DNA of 64,000 bases, taken from contig JANUWF010001659.1 in the NCBI GenBank assembly GCA_026120185.1, forward strand, positions 682,001 to 746,000, read 5' to 3'. The notes under the pieces were generated by a model. That model saw nothing but the letters and a program-made list of their open reading frames with translations, was not told where the DNA came from and did no database searches. The position numbers and the translations under genes were made by a program. Positions within the stretch are counted from its first letter, which is position 1, and each line of letters starts with the position of its first letter. This document shows, in pieces, positions 1 through 13,172 of this stretch. The stretch is from Voacanga thouarsii (taxonomy: Eukaryota > Streptophyta > Magnoliopsida > Gentianales > Apocynaceae).

Positions 1-59
1 ATATTCATTATATTGTCTTAGAACACTTAGGAATGAATAAGGAAGTTAATAGCCTCTTC

Positions 60-265
60 TATGACTCGAGTTGGGAATTATTCTTTGAAATCATTGAGTC
101 GAGTTATGGTAATCTTAGGCTAGAATTCCTTAGTACCTAGTACTTCAGGTGGGAATGTGTAGGCTTTGATAATGTGAATACTATTTACTTCTACCTATGC
201 ATTCAACACTTTAACATGTCCTTAAATCAATTTGGGATGGCTCTAGGATTTTGTGTTTTCGAAGA
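60..265 (+). pseudogene. Athila-type ORF1 fragment, N-terminal side
   Basis: Read from position 60, this stretch stays open except for one TAG at 138-140, and it reaches the Athila insertion at 265 in frame. The translation contains a hydrophobic stretch followed by NMSLNQFGMALGF. I recognise this style as the plant ORF1 (Athila ORF-1 / putative plant transposon protein) family found in Athila elements, whose function is not settled. After removing the 266-24521 insertion and one TSD copy, the same frame resumes at 24527. This makes it the left part of one disrupted gene of the outermost element. The family call rests on pattern recognition, not a search. Confidence 0.55.
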
Positions 266-1074
266 AGATGCATCAATTTTGGGTATATAAAATCATCAAT
301 ATTAAATCCATCCCTTAATCAAGTTTTAATTAGAATATTAATCCTAAAATACACATATGAGCAAGTATACTCATCGCAAGCATAGTACAAGGAATTAACA
401 TGTATCAATCCTCAAAAGAACAAGTACATACTAATCACTCTTCTTTCACAGTTTAACCGACCCCAAATAAAGTGAGAAACGAATAAAAAGAAAAACTAAA
501 GAAACATATACAACTCAAGGATGTAGATTTCTAAAATTTAGACAAGTATACTAGAAAACATAATAATGAACTAATTAGCAATTTTCTCAACTAATTATTA
601 TCTTGGCACCATGAAGGAATATAAAGTAAAACTCAATCGTCTCACAAGTTATGATTCTACTTAGGTAAATCCCACTTCATGTCCCAATCCATGGAATCCT
701 ATATTTTGATTATGTTAATAGATTTGCTAATCAAGCTAATCCTAACCAAAATATGCATTAAGCTCAATTCCTTATAAACATGAAATTAGCTAATAATCCT
801 TTGCTTGAGGTGAAATTAACTGACCTTTGATCACTTAGTACTATAACCTTAACTTCGTCGCTCAAGTCCATTAACATTAGACAAATAGAAAATCAATGCA
901 ATGAAACTCCTAACATCGTCGTCTCAAGTCAATTAGAAGAACTCACATCAATAACTAGTGAATTCAAGTAACCAAATTCCAAAGATGACAAAGAATTGAT
1001 CAAATAACTAAATTAACCCAAAATCATGAATTCCAAAATAATGTTAAATTATAATAGAAATTTAAATACATTAT

Positions 1075-4000
1075 TGTGAAACCCCAGTTGAAACCAACCT
1101 TAGAGTAAGGGGGTTAGGATGCATATCATGTTTTATTGCATGCATAAATATATTTTTATATGATTTTATGTGCTTTAGATATGTGATTGGTAGCCTATAT
1201 GGCTTAGCTGTGCTTGTGGAGTAAGAAGGGCAAAATGGTAATTTTTGCCTGAAGTGAAAATAGGGAGATAGCTTGAGGATTAAATAGGAAAAATATTTGG
1301 GAAAGAAAATAAGAACAAGAGTTGTTGTGGTTTAGTGGTTAAAGTTTTGGAACTAATCCTTGAGGTTAGAGTTCAAATTCCATCATTGGAGTTTTAGCAT
1401 GATTAAATTTTATTTTTGTGTAGGAAGGCTATATTTCAGTCCTTGCATGATGTAGTGAAGAGTAAGAGTGTTGTCCTAGGGGAGACATGATAGGAATGTC
1501 CTAATCCTACTCTTGTGCCCTACAAAAAAATTCTAAGGGTTTCATACCCTTCTTGATTCCCTAGCTTTCCTTAATTCTAAATCAATTAGGTTGATTAATT
1601 TGTTCAAGCCAATTTCATTCCAAAAAATTCCAGCAAAGTTCGGTGAGATTTAGGTTTCGGAAATAGCTGTGAATAAGTCATCTTGTTAGCCGAAAATGGA
1701 GAGGAGTAGTGGAAGGTTCCCAAGAGAATTAATTTCCATGGTTGAACATTCAAACTCCAACCTAAGTATATTCATCTTGTTCATGTAGGAATTTAGAAAT
1801 TTTCCAACTTCTTGTTCAGTCCAAGTGTCGAAATTTTCAGCCATCATTCCCTCCAAAATGCTGCCAGAAAAATAGCCCTCTTGATCAGCTTGAAGTTTGA
1901 AATTATAAGGCCAAAACTAGAACGCTCAAATGCTGTGCAAACCAGAACATTTTCTGGACAACTTTCGCAGCTTTGGTGATCCTAAATCAAGCTGTTTCTT
2001 CCAATTTTTCACCCAGCATCTTAACCACGTTTTTCCTCCATAAAGAAGGCTAGAAACCAGCCTTGAAAAACCTCTGAATACCCCTTCAAATCTTCTTCAA
2101 GCTGACTGGAAAATGGCAGAAAAATCCGCCTAGGAATTCCAGCAAACTTACGAAAAAGATGAACATAATTTTCCAGCTTTGTTCCTTCTTCAGCCACGTC
2201 CGAAACCTCCACCATTTTTCTCTACAAACTCCCCTTAAACAGCCATGAACTGAGCTTCATCATCTTCCCTAGCATTCTGCTCAAAAATCAGTCCATGGCT
2301 GCTCCTAAAATATCTCCATCAATTACTCCAAACAAGCTATTGATTGAAGACCAAAATTCCAACAAACCTATTTAGTAAACTACCATAAATCATTCCTCAA
2401 ACAACCAGAAATCCCTTCACCATTGTGCACCATACTTTCAGCCACCATTAAGCTCCTTCAAACAACTTTCATTCTAGCAAAAATCACAGATAAACAAACC
2501 GCATTGGAGCTTCCAAAAGCTCTCCATTGACCAAGATCTTCTTACCATATTTTGTTTCCAAAATTGATTCCCTAAAATATTCTTTTTGGATTTCAAACAA
2601 CCAGCTTTCCTTTTCCTTTCAAACCAGAAAATTCAATTGCTAAAACCCCTCAAACAATTCGGCTACCCTAATCCCACGGAATTTCGGCCAGCTCTCCCTC
2701 AATCCTCTCCATTCTTTTCAACCTTTAAGAACACCAAGAACACCTACTAACCTTCTCTCGCCTAAGGCCACCAAAACCACTTCAATCTTCTTCAAAAACT
2801 CCAGATTGTACCTACTTACTCCTGTGAATCCATTCCTACCACTTTTAACATCAAACTCAGAAATCAAGCCCTCTCATTTGGATAAAAAAAAACCAGTATT
2901 TTTGTGAAGGCTCAAGAACACCTTCAAGGTAAGCATGATCAATTAATTTCATCTTCACTCATCTTCAACTCCTAATGAATATATGTATATATAAACATAC
3001 TAATGAACTCTCATTTTCTCTTTCTCTCTCTCTCTCTCTCTCTTGGCCGAATGGTGACTTTAACCATGGCCATATTTTCTTCATCTCTCTTGGGCGGATC
3101 AAGTCTCCTAAGAGTTTGGATCCCTTTAAAACTACTCAAAAGTAGTCATCAATCAAGTAAGCATCTTCAAACTCTTCTTTAAATTCTAATTCATGTCTCT
3201 AGGATGATATTGGAAGGAAATGGATTATTATTAGGGTTTGAGCATGTGTTGTTGAGTTAAGTTGAGATTGAAGCATGAATAAATGTGTGTATGTGATGGA
3301 GATGGGAATTGATGCATGAGTTGATTGTCTTGGATGATTGTATGGCATTTTAGGGTTTTGTTGCATGCTCTTCATGTCGTGAGTGGTTTATGTTATCAAG
3401 CATGTTAGAGATTATGTCACCTTTGGTGAATAGGGTTATGTTCATGTATTTTTGTTAAAGCCATAAATATGTTTATGTTAGTAGAGTTTAGATTATGCCT
3501 TGGTATATTTAGATCCATGCCTTTATTCATGATTTGGATGATTTGATGAATTGGCGTGGAGTGTATATTTATGATTATGGTTAGCAATAGAAATATGATC
3601 ATGACCTTGTTGTCTCTAAGCTAATTTTATTTCATCAATAAAATGATTATTGCTATATCTTCTTCTAGTGAATTTTGAAAACCCTAGGAAAATGTGGATT
3701 TGGTCTCTTATATAAAATAATGATATTTTAGTCAAATAAATGATAACTTTTATTTAAAAAAGTAAAATATATAGACATTATGTAAAATAAGAATATCAAA
3801 TAAAGCCTTTTTCATAAATAATCATAATAGGTAAAATATTAATTTGGTAAGTCTTATATATTCATAAATACTATTAAAATTTATTTATTATCTTTTAATC
3901 AAAACCTATTAAAATTTACTTACAACTAATTCTAGCTACCAATTATTTTCTAACCATTAATTATTACTAAATTATTATTTTACATAATACCATCTAGGAC

Positions 4001-5357
4001 CTAGGACCCTTAATCAAATAAACCCTAATTTATTTTTAGAAAAATTTAAGCTTCCCACTTATTGTATCTATTTTTCCAAACTCTAGTTATTTTAATATCG
4101 AGCTAGATTTATTTTATAAACATTTTTATTTATTTATCTAGCCTTAAAGCTTGGGACACTAAGGTCATGGTTGTAGTAAGTTGATCTAGGTTTATTTGTG
4201 AAAGTGAATTTCAGCTTGGGTTTACTTATGGCTTATATTTACCCCAGGCGGGGTTAGGTAAGCTATTGGAGACCTTTGTTTTATCTCGAGCTAAGGATCA
4301 GGTAAGCTCCTACATAAAACTTGTTGTTGCAAAAAGTTATTATGGCAAGCTAAACCCGAAGTTTGTGAACACTGATTTGGTAAAGGTAATTACGGACTGT
4401 TTCATTTCTTGTTTCTGTTAAACCAATTATTTGAAAATCAGCAAGTAATTTTATTCAAACACTAAAGTATTTCTAAACTGATTTTGACAAAGACTTTGGA
4501 AATTCTTAATTGCCATTTACAAGTGGTACTATGTTTTATTCATTTTCCTAAGTGGGATATATATATTACGTTAAGTAATCAATAAGGGTAGGCTAGTAGT
4601 ACTAGTTTTGAAGAGCAAGAGTAAGTATTCTGGCAGGAGGCCACATCCAGAAGATAAACTCAACTTAGAGAAACGTCAGTATTACTTAGTCATGCCGGTC
4701 TGAGCTAGCAGTTTTCAGTCATGTGGACTGTGTGTTCCCGGAATAGACAACCGGTTTTGTTTGAGTGTAAAGGAGGAGAATCTTACTCGGTAGGCCGATC
4801 ACCTACCTTTTGTCAGTCTGCACTAAGTGTGGCATTCTGACCGTTGTATGGTTCTGGGGCCCAACATGAGGTAACCCATGACCACCTTTTGAGTGGTTGA
4901 TTTTATTGAATATGTATGCTTGGAAAAGCCAAAATGCCACCTTGATTTTGACTATTGTTTATTGCTTGCCAGTATTTCTCTTATGAAGATTTTACAATTT
5001 GCATTCACGAACTGTTTTCACTGGACACTCAAAGCACACACGAACTTACTGAGATTTTATCTCATCACCCTTTTTACCATGATTTCAAGTCGAACCTGCT
5101 GTGGGGATGAGTAGCTAGTGTTGTCTGCCTTGGAAGAAATTTTGTTATCTATTTTTATGTAATGCTTTGGGGAAGTTAAGAGTGAATATTTTTTTTTTAT
5201 GGATTTGTTTTGAATTCTTGAATTGTAATAATTTTTAAGTTTAAAGTATTATTTTTATTCTATTATTTTGATTGTGTGATCTAGTTATAAAGGCCCCTTG
5301 TCCTTTGGACGGGGCGACATCCCCAGCCCTGTCGGGCCTAGGTAGTGGGGTGTTACA
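1075..5357 (+). mobile_element. Solo LTR of the Tekay-type family
   Basis: The LTR runs from TGTGAAACCCC to TGTTACA, is 4283 bp long, and is flanked by ATTAT on both sides (1070-1074, 5358-5362). It aligns along its whole length with the LTRs at 48412-52742 and 58207-62537 but is clearly more diverged, so it is an older member. No primer site or internal region adjoins it, as expected after LTR-LTR recombination. The open reading frames inside (for example 2021-2215 and 4893-5114) are not conserved in the younger copies and I do not call them genes. Confidence 0.9.
3018..3043 (+). repeat. (CT)n microsatellite in the Tekay solo LTR
   Basis: A run of CT dinucleotides followed by TTGGCCGAATGG. 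The same (CT)n plus TGGCYGA arrangement occurs at the equivalent place in both LTRs of the full element (50343-50382 and 60120-60154), so it is an LTR feature with variable repeat number. Confidence 0.85.
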
Positions 5358-6086
5358 ATTATTGCTAAAGAAAAAGAAGACAAAAAGAAAAGAAAGCACT
5401 CATAGACAAGCCTCTTTCTTCTTCCTTGAAGACTCCCTTTGAACAATCTTCCTTGGCATGGGTGAATTCCTACTTCAATGAGAAAATCAGAATTTCTTAT
5501 CTTTAATTCACCTCTCTTGGTTATACATCAAACCTTTGTGTTCTCTTATGCTTTTATAGACCTTTTGGATACATATTTCATGGCTGAGGAAGTCTTGGCT
5601 AAGTAGAAATAGGAAAATACCAAAATCCTTAGATAAGCTCTAATTCTGTGTATAAAATTTTTACCTCCAGAACCTACCTGGCATAGGATACCTTCGACCC
5701 ACCTAGCACCAGGTATACCATGTTCTTCCTATATTTTTCTCTGTTTTTAGTCGTCTTTTCCTTAGCAGGCAGAATGGACCCGGCGCTAGTTACACTTACC
5801 AGACTTTGCGCCATGTCTATTCTGGAAAAATCCCTGAAGCTCGTTCAATATCTGCTACTAGATAGAATGGACCCGGTGCCTGGTCCATGGCCAAACCTAG
5901 CGCCAGGTGCATTCTAGTTTTGTACACTTTCTACTCGATTTTAACTTAAATATGCACATATTTACCAAAAATACCTTTTACAAGCAAAATGTCAAATAAG
6001 AAGGAATATGACTAGTTATTATAATAAATGTATCTTAAAATAACATCAAATAACTAGGAAAAGAATGGTGATTTTAACTCCTATCA

Positions 6087-6830
6087 CATATTCCCACACA
6101 TGAACATTTGCTTGTCCTCAAGCAAAACACTTTTATCGAAGGAAAATTATCATGACAACACAAAGTTTTCTTCTCATTCCAAAAGTTTCTTCATTATAGC
6201 AAGTATCATGTCTTCTTTTCAAACTTTAGATACAACCCTTATCATTCATACTATTTGAAAACAATTTCAAACCTTGAAACATTGGTCATCACATAAAAAG
6301 CTCTTGAAGTCAAATTAATCTAGTGCATTCCTTAGTTTAAGAAAGTTATTTCACTTTTCAAGTAAAATATAGATAACAAGAATCACATAGGTCAAGCCAT
6401 TTATCAACTCAAGCATTATAAATTCGAAAATTGCACACTTAAGTCATGATGCGAGGAAAGTACTCAAAAATTTTTTCTCTCAAAGTTTTTCAATGACTTA
6501 GGAAATAGCCTCAAGTGCATGGATTTCACTTCACACACCGTATTGGCCCCCTTTATAGCCATCACTCATCATTTTTTCCACAATTCTTTTTTTCTATACC
6601 CTTACGTCCCTTTTTGCCTTTGGGATAGCCTCAAGAAAGTGCACCGAATATACTTGCTACTTCTCGCCATATTGACCTCCTTTTTAGCTAAAAGTCTTCA
6701 AAGATCATCAATAAGAATCTTTTATCTAATTCACACCAACAACCGTGTTGTTTTCACTCATTTTTTTTTCTCAACTCAAATCACATTTTTCAACATTCTC
6801 CTCAATCTTTTCTCTCAAAGATCTTTTTAC
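6087..6830 (-). other. 3' internal end and polypurine tract of the Athila-like element
   Basis: Read on the - strand, this ends with GAGGACAAGCAAATG and CATGTGTGGGAATATG just before the LTR. That is the purine-rich start site for plus-strand synthesis (about 6087-6130). The rest is AT-rich with no conserved protein. The open frame at 6519-6962 runs into the next element and is chance. Confidence 0.7.
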
Positions 6831-8653
6831 TGTTGGATATCTCATGCATATCATATATGGCGTAGCGGAAAATTAAAAATGAGATACCATCCCAAGATCT
6901 GCAGATGTGTGGAAAACAAGACATATATAGAGAACAAAGATAAAAACTTTTACCTTTCTTAACCGTGTGGAAAACAAAAACTTTCCTTCTTCAAGTATGA
7001 TAATTGTGACGCGATCTAGCGATCCTATTGAAGAATCACCACGAGAGTTGTATGTCCAACCATTATAATCACAGTGTGTGATTACCTCTAACAGAAATCC
7101 ACACGGAGGATCACACTCAAGCACTAAGATTTTCTGTGCTAGCAAAAAACAACAATGGTGGCTAAGGTTTTTCTTGTTCTTCTTGTTTCACAAAACCAGA
7201 GAAAGAAGAAGAAGAAGAACAGTCTTGGTGTTCTTCTTGAGAACCACACGAAAAAGAGAGAGTGAAGAGAACAAAAGATCATATCCTTCTCTCTTGTGTG
7301 CCCCTTGGTTTTGTAGAGTTGTTTTCATGTGACTCTTTATCTTCCACTAGGGTTATATCCCATATAACCAAAAAGCCTCTACAAAAACACATCTGAGAAT
7401 TTCAAACAAACAATTGCAATTCTTCAATTACAATTGGAACCTATCAAGTTCTCAGAATTACAAATTGGCCCATCAATTATAACTAATTATAATTTGGCCA
7501 CATCAACTTCTATTTCTCGCAATAAACCACACTATGTTATCAAATAACATCTTGAGTATATATTCCTCTTTTGTGTATGACCTATTAGGTTTCCCGGTCA
7601 ATTGGTAGCGAATATGAATTAATCCAAACGTCTTTGAGATTAATAATCCTTAATTAATTAGAATTAATCATATTAATTCTAATTAGGATTGATTTATTAA
7701 GTAATTAATAAACCCATATTCCCAAATCATGAACGGTATCTAGCAACACATCATGACCACCCAAGAGTCCAGGAAATCAAGTGGCTTGACATGAATCCTT
7801 CAATAATAAACTACAGTGAAATTAACTCCGTTCACCATACAATATCTTATTCGGTCTAGAGTATGAAATTAGTGTCAACTCCCTCCAGAATATATATTAA
7901 TTCTGGCCCGAATATAACAGTACTTGCACCAGGAACCCACTACTCTAGATGTGTATCAATTGGAATAGATTCCAATGCACATACACCTTGGCTAAGGACT
8001 TCTTGAGTAGTAATTCCTACAAATGGCCGTGAGATATTCGTCCATACTATTAGGAGTGGTGAATCCTTTATTGACCATCTCAACTATTTTCGTTTACCTC
8101 ACAATGTACCTAATATCCATCCCATAGGCGGCCCTCGATCTGGCTCTAGAGATTGAAATCAATGCACAATGCTCAGCAGACAAAGTACCTTAGAGATCTC
8201 AAGTCTAGGGATACTTACAAATTTGCTATATTGAGATTATATCACTGGCACTAAATAGTTATCCATGTGATTATCTCATAGCTAGGTCATCCAATGAACT
8301 TGTTCCACTAACAAGCATCCACGTGTTAACTTTGAGTATCTCAATATTCACGGATATGAGAACCACCACATGATCAAATCAGTAAGTCTTAACATATACT
8401 AGTCTTAACGCATTAATGATGTCTTGTCTCATTAATACTATGACTAGGGATTATTTAAGTACTAACACTATACAGTATAGTTGGAATCTCATATCATGAT
8501 TTTCTTAACACAGTGTTGTACTAGGGACTTTATCTAACATTTATATTACTCAAAAGTAATCAAAAGAAACTGTAAGATAAATAACGTCATTTATGAAATA
8601 AAATGTGTCATATACAATGTACAAGTGATTGCCTCTAGGGCATAACACTAACA
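6831..8653 (-). repeat. 3' LTR of the copia element
   Basis: 1823 bp, with ends TGTTGGATATC (coordinate-left) and ACACTAACA (coordinate-right). It pairs with 16006-17769. On the + strand a purine-rich tract complement (AACTCCTACCTGCACTAG) follows at 8654-8671, which is the expected polypurine tract. Confidence 0.9.
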
Positions 8654-8671
8654 AACTCCTACCTGCACTAG

Positions 8672-10143
8672 AGCCAATCATTCATGTATCTAATACCAAA
8701 TTACTCAACATGACTATCATATTTCTTTTGGGATAGTACTTTTGTAAGTGGGTTAGCTATGTTCTCATTTGTGGGAACTTGCTCTATTTTTAGCTGCTTC
8801 AGAGGCAGTTATGTACGCAGCTTATGTCGTAGAGTTGGCAATAGTCTCTTGTTTGAAACTCTTCCAACTTATTGCCCCTCCGCACAACATAAACACGTAG
8901 ACTGAATGTGATTTGAAATTATCTTTATTAGATTGAAAACTGGCATCAGTATACCCGTTTATTTTTAAATCACATTCTCCATATACTAAGAACACATCCT
9001 TGTCCTTCGTAAGTATTTAAGGATTTTCTTTACAGCCGCCCAATGACCCTCACCAAGGTCAAATTGGTTTCTGCTCGTTAAAGTAAGAGCACAAGATACA
9101 TCAGGCCTAGTACATATCATAGCGTACATGATAGATCTAACTGCCAAAGTATATGAAATCTTACTCACGTGATCCCTTTCAACTTGTGTCTTGGGAGACA
9201 TCGACTTTGAAAGGCTTACACCACGTGACATGGGTAAGAATCCCCTTTTGGATTAATCCATACTAAACCTCCTTAGCACTTTATCTATGTGTATAGACTG
9301 TGAAAGACTTAGCAACCTTTTAGATCTATCTCTATAGATCTTTATTCTAAGAATATAGGTTGCTTCTCCAAGGTCTTTCATGGAGAATTGTTTGGACAAC
9401 CAAATTTTAACCATTTGCAAGACAAGTATATCGTTTGCTATTAGCAATATGTCATCAACATAAAGCAATAAGAAAATGATTGCGCTCCAACTAACCTTCT
9501 TGTATACACAAGGCTCATCCATGTTTTGAATGAAACCAAACTCTTTAATTATTTCATCAAAACGGATGTTCCAACTCCTAGAAGCTTGCTGAAGTCTATA
9601 AATAGACCTTTGCAGCTTATACACTTTTATGCTATCATTGGATGTAAAACTCTCAGGTTGTGTCATATACACTTCCACAATCAGATTTCCATTTAGGAAA
9701 GCTGTTTTCACATCCATTTGCCAAATCTTATAATCATAATGAGCAGCAATGGCTAGGAGTATTTTGATGGATTTTAACATGGCTACTGGCGAGAAAGTTT
9801 CGTTATAGTCAATACCATGTTGTTGACGATAACCCTTCACCACTAGTCGTGCTTTATAGGTAACTATGTTACCATCCATGTCCATTTTCTTCTTGAAACC
9901 CACTTGCACCCAATAGGTTTAATTCCTTTGGGTGGATCAACCAAAGTCCATATTTGGTTTTCGTACATAGAATCCATCTCTGACTTCATGGCCTCAAACC
10001 ATTTGCCTGATTCTGAATTGTTCAGAACATCCTTGTAGGTTGTAGGCTCATCTTCATCTATGAGCAATACGTCATTGTGGTCACTGATGAGAAATCCATA
10101 TCTCTCAGGTGCCATACGTATCCTACTAGATCTACGAGGATCT
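8672..10143 (-). pseudogene. copia RT-RNase H remnant
   Basis: This is the reverse transcriptase and RNase H part of the copia polyprotein. The pieces run 10115-9864, 9909-9253, 9231-8986, then a decayed RNase H down to about 8672. The early RT motif KARLVVKGYRQQ, the segment MDVKTAFLNGNL and the catalytic YVDDILLI are all readable. The connection segment has CTRPDVSCAL. RNase H keeps GYTDASFQ, but a stop and a deletion follow, with a final piece reading IANPLTKVLSQKKYD. Frameshifts near 9870 and 9240 break the frame. The gene is cut off from its integrase half by the solo LTR at 10144-11859. Confidence 0.9.
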
Positions 10144-11859
10144 TGTTGAGTATCTCAGGCTCGTATCCTAAACGACGCAGCAAAAATAAACGGGATACCA
10201 TCCTATGCCCCGCCTATGTGTGGAAAACAAGACATAAAGATAATAAAGGTAGCAGCTTTTTACCTTTGTTTGATCGTTCGAAGAACAAAATTTCTTCATT
10301 AAGTTGAGGCGCGATCCAGCAATCCTCGTGATCAACCTCCACGTGAGTTGAATGTCTAACCACTATAATCACAGTGTGTGATTATCTCTAATAGTAATCC
10401 ACATAGAGGAATACTCAAGCACCAAAATTTTCTGTGCTAGCAGAAAAAGATGGCGGCTAGGGCTTTTTTCAAGAATAATCGTGAGAGAGGGAGAAAGGAA
10501 AAATCGTGTATGCTTTGTAGTGTGGCATGACAATCACGTTAAGCTAGGGTTTCGTGTGTATCCATTATATAACACGAAAAATCCTACTAAAATTGAAAAT
10601 TCTAATCCTATGAGAATTCCCTAATTGTAATTAGAAACATCAAGTTCTCACAATTACAACTTGGACCACGAATTATAGCTAATTATAATCTGTCCACTAC
10701 AACTTCTCTTTCTCTCAATCAACCCCACTATATTATCAAATAACATCTTGGGTATATAATCCTCTATTATGTGTGACCAATTAGGTTTCCCAGTCAATTG
10801 GTAGCGAACATGAATTATTCCAAACTTCTTTGAGATTAATAATCCATAATTAATTAGAATTAATCCTATTAATTCTAATTATGATTGGTTTATTAATTCA
10901 TCAATTAATAAACCCATATTCCCAGATCATGAGTGGTATCTAGCAACACATCATGACCACCCATGAGTCCAGGAAGTCAAGTGGCTTGACATGAACCCTT
11001 CAATAACAAACTACAGTGCAATTAACTCCATTCGCCATACAATATCTCATTCGCTTTGGAGTATGGAATTAGTGCCAACTCCCTTCAGAATTAATTCTGG
11101 CCCGAATACAATAGTATTTGTACCAGGAACCCACTACTCTAGATGTGTATCAATTTGAACTATTTCCAATACCCAATCGCCTTGGCCAAGGACTTTCTGA
11201 GTAGTAATTCCTACAAGTGGCCGTGAGATATTCGCCCCTACTATTAGGAGTGATGAATCCTTTATTGACCCTCTAAACTATTTTCGTTTACCTCACAATG
11301 TTCCCAATATCCATCCCATAGGCTGCCCCTGATCAAGCTCCAGAGATTGGAATCAATGTACAAAACTCAGCAAACAAAGTACCTTAGAGATCTCACGTCT
11401 AGGGATACTTGCACGTTTACTATATTGAGATTATATTACTGGGACTAAATAGTTATCCATGTGATTATCTTAAAGTTAGGTCATCCAATGAACTTATTCC
11501 ATTAATAAGCATCCATGTGTTAACTTTGAGTTTCTCAATACTTATGGTTATGAGAATCACTGCCTGATCAAATCAGGAAGTCTAACACATGCTAGTTGTA
11601 ACGCATTAATGATGCCATGTCTCATTAATACTATGACTAGGGACTATTTAAGTACTAACACCATCCAGTGTAGTAGGAATCTCATATCATGATCCCTGTT
11701 ATGATTTCCTTAACATAGTGTTGTACTAGGGACTTTATCTAACAGTTATATTACTCAAAAGTAAACAAAAGAAACTGTAAGATAAATAATGCCTTTTATT
11801 AAAATAAAATGTGTCATATACAATGTACAAGTGATTGTTTCTAGGGCACAACACTAACA
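10144..11859 (-). mobile_element. Solo LTR of a related copia family
   Basis: It runs from TGTTGAGTATCTC to ACACTAACA and is flanked by GATCT on both sides (10139-10143, 11860-11864). It aligns with the host element's LTRs over its whole length but is more different from either than they are from each other. With the insertion and one TSD copy removed, the host pol frame is continuous. There is no internal region, so it is a recombined solo LTR that landed in a relative. Confidence 0.92.
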
Positions 11860-13170
11860 GATCTTGTGTAGTAGAAGGTTCATCTATACTCTCAATAGAT
11901 GAAGGATTAGACGGTTGGTTCTTGTTTATTTGATCTTCTTGAATTTCACTAAATTCAATTTTACTCCCACTGTCCCCTTTGAGCATGCGCTCATTTTCTA
12001 AGAAGATGACATACTTCAAAACAAACACTTTGTTTTCAGAGGGTAGGTAGAAGTTTTGGATATCCCACAAATAAACACTTGCCAGACTTACTATCAAGTT
12101 TGTCTGACTGAAGCATTTTGACAATGGCAGAACAACCCCATACTCGCAAGTGAGATAACTTTGGTTTCTTACCAAAAAACATCTCAAATGGGGTAGAATC
12201 AACTGATTTTGTCAGAACTCTGTTTAATATATAAACAGAAGTCTCTAGTGCATACCCCTAGAATGATTTTGGTAGGTCTGTAGAGGCCATCATGGTCCGT
12301 ACCATGTTAAAAAGGGTTCGATTCCTTCTCTCAGACACACCATTATGTTGAGGTGTATGTAGTGGAGTCCATTGAGATAATATCCTATTATCTCTAAGAT
12401 AACTTAGAAACTCTTGGCTCAAGTATTCTCCTCTTCGATAAGATCTTAGAGTTTTAATACTTTTGCCAAGTTGTTTCTCAATTTCATTCTTGAAGTCTTT
12501 AAACTTATCAAAGACCTCAGATTTGTATTTCATTAAATACAAATACCCGTATCGTGAGAAATCATCGATAAAGGTTATGAAATAGTTATAACCTCCTCTT
12601 GCTTGTATTGATATTGGGCCACAAACATCAGAATGTATGAGTTCCAATAACTCATTGGCTCGTTCTCCTTTTCTTGAAAAAGAAATTTTAGCCATTTTAC
12701 CTAGTAAACAAGATTCGCATGTGTCATATGATTTATAAACCCTAAGTCACCAAGTTTGTGTAACTTAGAAATACGATTTTCGTTTACATGGCCTAAATGA
12801 CAATGCCATAAGTAAGAGGTGTTAGAATTATCTATTCTAGGTTTCTTATTATTTATATTAAGAATTGGATTATCTAAGTTTAGAACATATAAACCATTAA
12901 CCAGAGTTGCTGAACCATAATGAAAATCATTCAATGAAAAAGAACAACATTTATTCTTAAATATGAAATGAAATCCATTTAAGTTTAAACATGCAACTGA
13001 GATAATGTTTTTCATTAAAATTAGTACATAGTAACAGTTTTGTAATTCTAGAATTAATCTCGAAGGCAGGTTCAGCTCATATGTCCCCACAGCAAGTGCA
13101 GCAACCTGTACCTCATTTTCAAATATGTAGGTCCATGTCGCCTTTCTCTAGCCTTCTATTACTCTTTAGT
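11860..13170 (-). pseudogene. copia integrase remnant
   Basis: This is the integrase region. The zinc-binding part is at about 12701-13090 (LWHCHLGHVNENR) and the catalytic core at 12258-12695 (HSDVCGPI, then NGVSERRNRTL with the catalytic Glu). The second catalytic Asp is replaced by Tyr: the motif reads LRSYRRGEYLS, with the codon at 12438-12440. A core lacking this residue could not cut or join DNA. After the core the frame shifts into 12202-11860, a linker rich in Ser, Pro and acidic residues that leads to RT. The last 35 or so residues of the open frame ending at 11735 come from the inserted LTR. Confidence 0.9.
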
Positions 13171-13172
13171 CC

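Larger units (their letters stand above)
266..6086 (-). repeat. 3' LTR of the Athila-like element (split)
   Basis: This is the 3' LTR, made of 266-1074 and 5363-6086. It matches 22988-24521 along its length. The insertion of 1075-5357 breaks it at a site that is still uninterrupted in the other LTR near 23795-23805. The coordinate-left end reads AGATGCATC where the family has TGATGC or TAATGC, so the terminal base has probably mutated. Confidence 0.85.

Noticed and set aside
7078..7332. Arg-rich short protein on the + strand
   Set aside because: It lies in the copia LTR on the strand opposite to the element, and comes from an AGAAGAAGA simple repeat. The partner LTR at 16260-16510 does not keep the frame.
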